Below the pieces are notes generated by a model. That model ran no database searches. It was not told the DNA's origin and saw only the letters and a program-made list of their open reading frames with translations. Positions 53,663-64,000 of a stretch of 64,000 bases of DNA are shown piece by piece. Position 1 is the stretch's first letter. The number at the start of each line of letters is the position of its first letter. Source of the stretch: Chaenocephalus aceratus. Taxonomy: Eukaryota > Chordata > Actinopteri > Perciformes > Channichthyidae. The stretch spans positions 6,482,797 through 6,546,796 of the forward strand of contig CM043807.1 in NCBI GenBank assembly GCA_023974075.1, in the 5' to 3' direction. The position numbers were made by a program, and so were the translations under genes.

Positions 53663-55140
53663 ATATTCTGTTCAGCATTAGTTAGATTAACACCTGAATT
53701 AGACCCTGATTACATAGTTCTTTGGTTATGTTTGGCTAACTCTATTAGCCTGTGGAGATATTTTGGTCACTTTTCTGACACATGGAAGCTGTGTTTCTTC
53801 AGCTTCAGGTTCAGCTGCTTCTTCCCAGGGACGGGGCTTTGAGTCTGGAGAGACCTGGCTGGCCCTCTGTCCCAAACCCCTGGCCCTCTGTCAGTGCATG
53901 TCCATGGGAAAACAGGGAAGCGAAGGGGGAGGGGCTGAGATGGATGGATAGATTGATGGATAGAGCTATACTGTATATCGGTATTCAAAAATATAATAAA
54001 ATATACTTCAGAGGACAAGGAATCATCTTAATATAGAATACTTTCTTTTTTGATTACACAGATTGTCTTGATCTCATTAAAAAAAATAGAAAAGAGATGA
54101 GGGATGATTAGGTGGATGATAAATTGTTTGTACATCTCTGATGGTCAGAAAGTTACATAATTCCTCTCTGCCTCGAAGACATTTCAGGACATTTCCCAGG
54201 ACCCTCTTAGGCTCGGGTCATCGCTGTGACAACATTCTCTGAGGGACCCTGTAGTAGAAGAGAAGCTTGTGTACACATGCACACACGCATGCATTCCTGC
54301 CTTCAGATATTAGCCCCTTCGGACAGGAAGAGAGCCGCTTTGATTAAATAATCCAAATGCTTTGATTAAATAATCCAAATGCTTTGATTGTTTGCACGAT
54401 TATAACTTAGACATGTTCAAACATGAATAATCACACACACGCACAGATACACGCACAGATACACACACGCAAAGCAGAAGCCACGTTAACAGTGTTCTCA
54501 CAAGTCACATCCAGGATCTTTATTGTTGACATGGGCATAATACATTTCATGATTGTGAATGTTTTAGTGCCAGTTGCTCTAAATAACCAACCTATCTAAT
54601 AGGAATGTTTAATTTAATAATGTTGACATTACTATTGGTGTTCTCTCATTTGTTAAGTGTATGTATAGGAATCAGAATCCAAGTAGGTTTACACATACGA
54701 GACATTTTCTTTGGTATAAATGGTGCATATACTGTAAAGAAACATACAAAATAATATGCTTTTTTGTTTTTTAAGAAAGGAACACCAAATGGTAATATTA
54801 TAAAAGCTATTTTGAAAACTCTTTTTATAGACTATTGTTACAAATAAAGACACTATTTACACAAAATAAATATGGAAATAAAATGAAATGATATGTGACA
54901 AATACTTTATCCAAGTGGAGTGCTGTGTAGATTTAAAAAGGTAGTGTGGAAATGTGCAACATGTTAAAGGGTTGTGCAGGATTTACAGTAGTACTCACAG
55001 GCAAAAGATGTTCACCCGACAGTATGATCTTCCTATAATGTCCTTCTTTCATCTACTGTGGTTTTATTTGATGTTGCATGCCCTGCAAGGCTCCTGCTCA
55101 GACAAACATATGGACCTGTTTTGTTTGTGTGTCTCTATAG
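53663..55140. other. Intronic DNA before the first channel exon
   Basis: AT-rich. A 22-bp unit GCTTTGATTAAATAATCCAA(AT) is tandemly repeated about 2.3 times at 54336-54390. The last 40 bases are pyrimidine-rich and form the acceptor of the exon at 55141. Confidence 0.5.
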
Positions 55141-55281
<141 letters not shown>

Positions 55282-56066
55282 TGAGTGGACGCAAACACAC
55301 TGAAGTATTAAGAGCTGTGAAATGTTGTTTTAATGTCACTCGTAATGATACCATGTAGTTTGAATGAGGGAATTATAAAAATAGCAAGTCCTGTGCAATT
55401 ATATTTCACTGTCCCTCTCCAGGGATTGTAACAGCACTACCTGACACATCTTTCAAGATCACCACATCACTGGCAAATTAATCATAGTACCTTGGTATAA
55501 TTACTGTCAACAAATGAAACTACGGCAAAGACAATTGGCAGCCTCTGTTTAATACCAGAAGTACTCACTGTGCTAGTGTCTTTCAGAAATAAGACCATAT
55601 TTCCCATGAACACCTTGATTTGCTGTAGTAAAGACAAGAGAGAATACTATAATCTTGCCTACACTTGTTGACTAAAGCTTTGTTCATTTGTTCACCTCTA
55701 CTTTTGATACAACATATTTGCTCAATTCAAACTGCTGGCACATATAGTAAATTCAGAAAGGCTGATAGAGAAAAGATGTGGCCTTGTTTTCTACAGGAAT
55801 AATACTTTTCTATCATTGAATGTGGTATTTATTTGGGCTATTAATAGTAAAATACCATGATACATAACTGCCTTTAAAACGCATTGCCATACCACAATCC
55901 TCCTTCACAGAGAGTGCATTAAAGCCGCAGTAAACTCTGGTCTTCGGTGTATTGGTGAGGGCTAAACTGATTAGCTTGTTAGATGCTGATAGCAAAGCTT
56001 TGCTCTGTTTTTCTTTATCTGCAACTCAGCAACATAGCCCATCTGCTAAACCCTCTGTGCCTGTGC

Positions 56067-56203
<137 letters not shown>

Positions 56204-56398
56204 TGAGTGTGCCCTGCCTGTCAGCTGTGCTTTGTGTACAGTGTTGTGTGTGGGCAAGGGCACAATAGCCAGTGGACCTGACAGTAACATTAATGCTATA
56301 AAAATGGTCTAATTGACCGTGTGTATGAGTGTATCCGTGTGTGTATGTGCAAGAGAGAGATTGCAAGAAAGCACCCCACAGCCTGAAGGAATTCTCCA

Positions 56399-56400
<2 letters not shown>

Positions 56401-56463
<63 letters not shown>
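56401..56463. repeat. (CA)n microsatellite in cacna1c intron
   Basis: About 63 bp of perfect CA. Confidence 0.98.
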
Positions 56464-56465
<2 letters not shown>

Positions 56466-56534
56466 GATGCTTGTTCATCGCCAGTCAAGTGTGCACTCAC
56501 ATTAGCCATCTCTAACTGAACATGGTTGGCTTCA

Positions 56535-56536
<2 letters not shown>

Positions 56537-56596
<60 letters not shown>
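56537..56596. repeat. (CA)n microsatellite in cacna1c intron
   Basis: About 60 bp of CA with one GCA near its right end. Confidence 0.97.
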
Positions 56597-56600
<4 letters not shown>

Positions 56601-58439
56601 TGTCTTTGGGGTGAAGCCACCACCCCGTCGGCTGGCATCATGGTGTGGTGCCATGGTGTGGTGTGGTTTATGCCAGAGCCCCTGGCATAAACACAACCTT
56701 TACCACTCGTGTGCTATTGTATAGCCTCTGTGGCTGCTTCCTCTGTCTTTCTCTCCTTCAGTCTCTATTACAATAATGGCTTTTATGGTGGTGGGGCATA
56801 CTGTAATGTAACTATTGATCCCTGTAAATAAATGGTCTTTTAGCTCACAACCCCTGCCAAAGTAAGGTCAGGAGGTCAGCTGCAGCTCTGGAGTCGGCAG
56901 CTTCAGTGTTAATTTGAGTGTTCTTGCCCAAGGACACTTTAGGAATGTTTGTTACTTTTAGGGAGGATAATCCTGAATATCCTCTCTAGACTTTTCTAGA
57001 GTTTTTACTTCTTTCTATTTCACATGGCCTGATTAAAATATTATTCTGAAGAGTTCAAAATTACACGTTTGAAATGTTGACTTCAAATACAAGCTTCGAC
57101 ATGAGCTGGAATCCAGTAAGATCTAATATAAAGGCATGATATTGAAGAGTGCAGTTCTTTGCTTATGGTGCACCTGTCAACAGTGAACAGTAAGCTGTGT
57201 GTCAGGAGTCTGCAGCGATAAGACCAACACAAAGTTACCTGTTCTTCAATATAAAGGCAGCATGCCTTTTCATGTTGACAGACAGAAACCAGAGTTCCCA
57301 TACAGCTTCCTCTGTGATTAAACTCAAACAGTGATCTCTGTCAGTGATCACTGTGTATTCCCTAACATAATTCAAGCAGTTGTATTTGTCTAAACCTAAG
57401 TATTCGTCAGCTGGAGGGGTAGTGGACTAGATAATACTCTTATTATATACTTCTGAAAAAAGCCTTCATTTTTCATTTTGGAGACCTATTTTATCAATTA
57501 GATTAGTACTTTACTACTCGTTATGTGTCGGTACAAAAAGCTGTTATATCATCACAAAATAGACAGTAAATGTTAAATCCTGAGGCTAAATAAATGCATC
57601 CAAGTATTACTATAACATAGTTAAATCAGTTGATTCATGTATCTTGCAAAAGTCACTGGCTCCGGCCTATCACATTTTACATTGATTTCCTTTGCTTCCA
57701 ATGCTTTTTTTAATTTAACATATTATTTGTAGTATATATGTTAAGGCTTTGGATTTGATCAGAAAAAAGGGACATTTAAAAAAATGGCTAAAGAAACAAC
57801 TTCACTTTTTGATGACACTCGCAATAGGATACTAAAAGCAATTGATAAATATAAGTTGCAGGCTTAATATAAGTTTTGAATGATTGAAAGCTGAAATCAG
57901 TAGTATACAGTAGTAGTATTTTGACTACTATGAAACCACACATAGCCTGTTATCTTTCTGAATGTACACAGCTTCTGCTATCTTTAGCTGTGGATGTACT
58001 CAAACCATTATATTGTGCTACACTCAAAGGCTCTAATTATCATTTAACACCCCACCATGGCAAAAACATGCACTGTGAAATGCTGGTGGTGCAAAACTGT
58101 GGATCCTCCATCGTTTTCCGTACTCTGTTTCAAAGGAGAATTAATCAAATTGAGAGGGAGGTAGTGCGAAATATAAAGGCAGAGCGAGGGGGAGAGGGAG
58201 AGAGAGGGCGATATGTTTTGAGAGGTCTTTTCAAGTGGCCATTTCATTGGTGCTAATTGATAATCCTCCATGACTAACGCACTGCTGACTTGCCTTTGAG
58301 CCACGCTAGCTGGAAAATTGTGCTGTACAGTGATTTCTAACGGATCTCAGAGAGACAAGAGAGGAGAGAGAGATAAGCTCAGATGGATGGATTTAACTGA
58401 GGTTATCACAGGGGATAGAAGCCAACATGCAGAGCTGTT

Positions 58440-58868
58440 CTCAAATCTTGTAGTAAGTAAAAGTAGAAGTACCAGGGTGTACTCGGTTACAAGTAAAAGT
58501 CCTATATTCAAAATGTTACTCAAGTTAAAGTTCAAAGGTTTTGGCATCTAAATATAATTAAAGTAACAAAACTAAAAGGACTCATCGTGCAAATTAGTCC
58601 ATTTCAGAATAATATATATGATATGTTTTAATTATAAATATTGATGCATTGCATGTTTATCAAAGCTGTTAAAAGTGTAACTCATTTCAACTCATTGTAA
58701 ATGTAATCCAGGTGTATCTAAAGTATTCTTTAAGTGTTGATCATATTGTTTATCATTAATCTATATCGGCAAAGTAACTAAAGGTACTCTGGAGGTAGTG
58801 GAGTAGAAGTACAAAGTAGCATCAAATCAGACAGTACTTAAATAAATGTATTTAGTTACTTACAGTAA
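58440..58868 (-). repeat. Dispersed repeat related to 36636-37135, inverted
   Basis: AAGTAAAAGTAGAAGTACCA, GTTACTCAAGTTAAAGT and GTAACTAAAGGTACTC motifs are the complement of those at 36636-37135. Ends are not sharp. Confidence 0.55.
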
Positions 58869-59272
58869 TACCACTGCCAACCTGTTTAGCGCCTTTATAG
58901 AAGAGTGTGCTTGCATCATTATGTTATTCTGCGTACTTTGTCTATGTACTGTTTGATATGTAGGCAATAATGTAATATTTGAATAGCGCATATCTGGGAC
59001 TCAAAGTCGCCTAACATGTAAACATAACATCTTATTCCCTTAACATTTATTTGCTGCTGCTATCACAGCTTCCACTTGTCTTGGAAAGCTTTCCACAACA
59101 TTTTTGGATTTGATCCCATATACTTAGGAAAGCATTTCCTTCTTCCCTTTCACATTACTTATGTCATCACGTGACCCTTCTGGGGGTTGCCAAACGCATT
59201 GGAACTTATGGCCTGTACACCATCCCATTCTTATCAGCCCCAAACTAGACACAAATTAAGAATGGTAGCAGT

Positions 59273-59577
59273 TAGGGCTGCTCGATTATGGCAAAAATCA
59301 TAATCTCGATCATTTGGGTCAATAATTGTAATTGCGATTATCAAATGCGATTATTCATTGACTTTGAAAACATCCATTTATTTGAGAGAAAAAAATGTGA
59401 ACAGTATGTTTTTAACAGTTGATTACCCTGAACTTTAAGTATAATTCAACTGAAAAACCAACAAAAAAAAAGATTATAAAAAAAAAAGAATCGTTTTATT
59501 TCGATTACGTTGTTTTCGTAATCGTTGCAAGCCATAATCGTAATCGCGATTAAAATACGATTAATTGAGCAGCCCTA
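59273..59577. mobile_element. hAT MITE with 8-bp TSD GTAGCAGT in cacna1c intron
   Basis: The left end TAGGGCTGCTCGATTATGGC and right end (reverse complement) TAGGGCTGCTCAATTAATCG form inverted repeats. GTAGCAGT is duplicated exactly at 59265-59272 and 59578-59585. The interior is dominated by inverted AATCGCGATT / ATAATCG motifs. 305 bp, no protein. Confidence 0.9.
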
Positions 59578-60346
59578 GTAGCAGTGTTCACAAACCTTTG
59601 GCCATATGGTGAACATATATTGAAGCTTGGGGGCCGCCATTACCCAAAGACTTATTGGTGAATTCATAGCTATCAAAAGCACATCATAATAAACGTTTCA
59701 CTGTTTTATAGAGATGATAATTAAGAATAGTATGCACCTGCTTTAAGTACAAGATAGATTACAATGGAGAAACAGGGGAGGTCGTGTGACATCACAGATG
59801 TACGTGTGTTATATTCATTGTGACAGTGCTATGTGCACACACTGATTTATAAACACACTACAGACACACACAGTGTTCTGTCCATTCATTCAAGTGGAGC
59901 GCCTCACATTTCCTTATCAGTGAGGGGACAGATAAAACACTTTTTATTATTGTGATAGAGAGTTTACTAATTAAGTTGTTTTTATTTTCTACTGTTGTGT
60001 TTTCTCCCGGAAGCACATTTCATTTTGTGTGCAGATGTCTGTACCGCTGCTTCTGCTTTCAAATGTTGGACACAAAGTAGTTTGATGTCAACATTTACAA
60101 CACTTTTGCTGTTTTATAGATTATGATGAAGATGATGTACTTGGTTCAGTTTAGTATTGACAGCTGTAGCAGCAGAGGAATAGTAAAAAGGAGGTAATTA
60201 TGACAACAACTGCAGATATTCATCACTGTCATATGTCCTGTAACTCTTTTAATGTTCTCCCCTATCTTAGATATTCTCTAGAATGTGGAAATGGGATGTC
60301 CACCTGACGATGATGCCTATTGAAGTCCCTGCTTCTTGTCTTGCAG

Positions 60347-60486
60347 GTTATTCAGTGCGATCTTGGAGCAGGCCACAAAAGGCGACGGGGCCACACCTAT
60401 TGGAGGGAAGGCAGCGGGCTTCGATGTCAAGGCTCTGAGGGCCTTCAGAGTACTCAGACCCCTCAGACTGGTCTCTGGAGTACCCA
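60347..60486 (+). CDS. cacna1c: L-type calcium channel alpha-1 exon (repeat I, S3-S4 linker and S4 voltage sensor)
   Basis: The 140-bp exon completes the split Gly codon and encodes the end of S3 (LFSAILEQ), a short extracellular S3-S4 linker with [13 protein letters not shown], then the S4 voltage sensor. S4 reads [20 protein letters not shown], with Lys/Arg at about every third residue (K, R, R, R, R), the gating-charge pattern. The [11 protein letters not shown] start and the linker length match Cav1.2 better than Cav1.3 (LFSVILEQLTK in mammals). The acceptor is TCTTGCAG ending at 60346 and the donor is GTAAGT at 60487. It ends with one base of a Ser codon that is completed in the next exon. 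No disruption is visible. Confidence 0.88.
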
Positions 60487-61284
60487 GTAAGTACTGAAAG
60501 AAAGGGAATAAAATAAAAAAGACGGAAAAGAAAAGAGAGTACAAAAAAATGCTTCTCTGAGGACCAGGTGTGAATGGTGATTGGATGAGGTGGGGGATAA
60601 ATGAAACACAGATTGGAGCTGATATTGCCCTCAGAGGCACACACACAGTGACACACATAAATCCACACACACTCCTCTTATCAGGTGCTCAGACCGTAGT
60701 GGCAGTGGATGAGTTGTCTGTCAGCCTGTCTGTGTCAGTGACTTCAGGAATCAATAATCCAACAGGACAGAAGACAGGAAAAGGATGAAAGCTGAGCGCT
60801 GTTTGCACCTGTGTGATTGTGTGTGTCATCTCTTGTGATTACAGTAGCAGGCAAACCCACAGCTTGCTAGTGTACATCACACACTCTTTTTGTTCTGCTA
60901 AAAAGCGGCATGCTCCATTTGCTGTAGACTTTACAAAAAGGAATGATCTGTACATTAACTATGTAATAAAGCTGTTTGTTTACTTAAATCTGTATATGAT
61001 CCAAGCATATCATTTCATGACCAAACCAATTATTTTGAACCAAATAAATAAAAATAAGCTCACATTTTATTCTCCAAAGATAATTGTGACCAAAAGTTAA
61101 TATTTGGAGGATAAAATGTGTGTACGTTTTACTGTTTCACAACAATAAGCCTCCTTAACAGAATGTAATCAGCGTATCTGTGAGTTATGAGTATGCCGTA
61201 CTCTAAGCCTTTTTATATGACAATAAGGCTTTCATAATTAACAATACTGCGTGTCTCAAGACTCTTAATTTAAATACATTCTGA

Positions 61285-62859
<1,575 letters not shown>

Positions 62860-63059
62860 GCACCTTTATGGAAAAAAAGCCGGCACCATGTGCGCCTGAG
62901 GGAGCTTACGGTCGAAATTGTACGCACAATGGAACCCACTGTAAGGTGGGGTGGGAGGGCCCGAACGACGGCATCACTAACTTTGACAACTTTGCCTTCG
63001 CCATGTTGACGGTGTTCCAGTGTATAACCATGGAGGGCTGGACGGAAGTGCTGTACTGG
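62860..63059 (+). CDS. cacna1c: L-type calcium channel alpha-1 exon (repeat I turret, P-loop, selectivity filter)
   Basis: The 200-bp exon encodes the repeat I extracellular turret and pore loop. The turret has cysteines in [19 protein letters not shown] and two N-glycosylation sequons (NCT, NGT). The P-loop reads [20 protein letters not shown] followed by WTEVLYW. The Glu of TMEGW (63033-63035) is the repeat I member of the four-Glu calcium selectivity filter. Mammalian Cav1 channels have WTD where this has WTE, a conservative change. The exon ends on a codon boundary at Trp, with donor GTGAGA at 63060. The next exon (IS6, a mutually exclusive pair in mammals) is not in the remaining 940 bases. 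A (TG)n array begins 27 bases after the donor. Confidence 0.87.
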
Positions 63060-63084
63060 GTGAGACGGACACCACAACAGTGTC

Positions 63085-64000
<916 letters not shown>

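Overview
This is nuclear DNA of a teleost fish. Evidence: four exons of an L-type voltage-gated calcium channel with vertebrate intron phases; a Tf1/sushi-group Ty3 LTR retrotransposon; Tc1, hAT, PIF/Harbinger, TTAA-type and Helitron-like elements of kinds common in fish; and about twenty long (CA)n/(TG)n arrays. The species cannot be named from the sequence alone.

The only host gene I can support is on the + strand at the right end: four consecutive coding exons at 55141-55280, 60347-60486, 61355-61507 and 62860-63059. They encode repeat I of a Cav1 alpha-1 subunit from S2 to the P-loop selectivity filter and resemble Cav1.2 (cacna1c) most. All four are open, with GT-AG borders and matching phases (2, 1, 1, 0). 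Nothing to their left looks like the preceding S1 exon. The first 55 kb is therefore best read as part of the very large intron before this exon, which in mammals is the giant CACNA1C intron 3. The IS6 exon lies beyond the right edge.

The intron is packed with mobile DNA. From left to right: hAT with BED-finger remnant (2676-3519); a TIR element hosting a Harbinger MITE with a perfect palindrome (about 6256-8540); hAT MITE (9125-9679); TTAA MITE end (to 10240); hAT (11009-11912); TTAA MITE (13373-14137); a 5'-truncated REL-endonuclease non-LTR retrotransposon inside a CA array (14679-15540); a hAT remnant with a 31-bp minisatellite (18471-19643) followed by a second hAT-like MITE (19644-20510); a Helitron-like element (about 23495-25112); a complete Ty3/sushi element with 5-bp target duplication (25359-30486, minus strand); small hAT MITE (31546-31743); solo LTR (32992-33373); GC-rich Harbinger MITE (35539-36047); a nest of long-inverted-repeat TTAA element, Tc1 element, hAT-like element and further repeat (45795-50815); and a Harbinger MITE (52057-52660).

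The strongest observations are three. The Ty3 element carries a 10-nt match between its primer-binding site and the predicted RNA 5' end, which fits Tf1-type self-priming. The REL-endonuclease retrotransposon fragment is bounded by (CA)n on both sides, suggesting microsatellite targeting. The nested 5-kb element has inverted arms of about 600 bp. The Ty3 element also shows far more single-base indels than substitutions, so residual assembly error should be considered.
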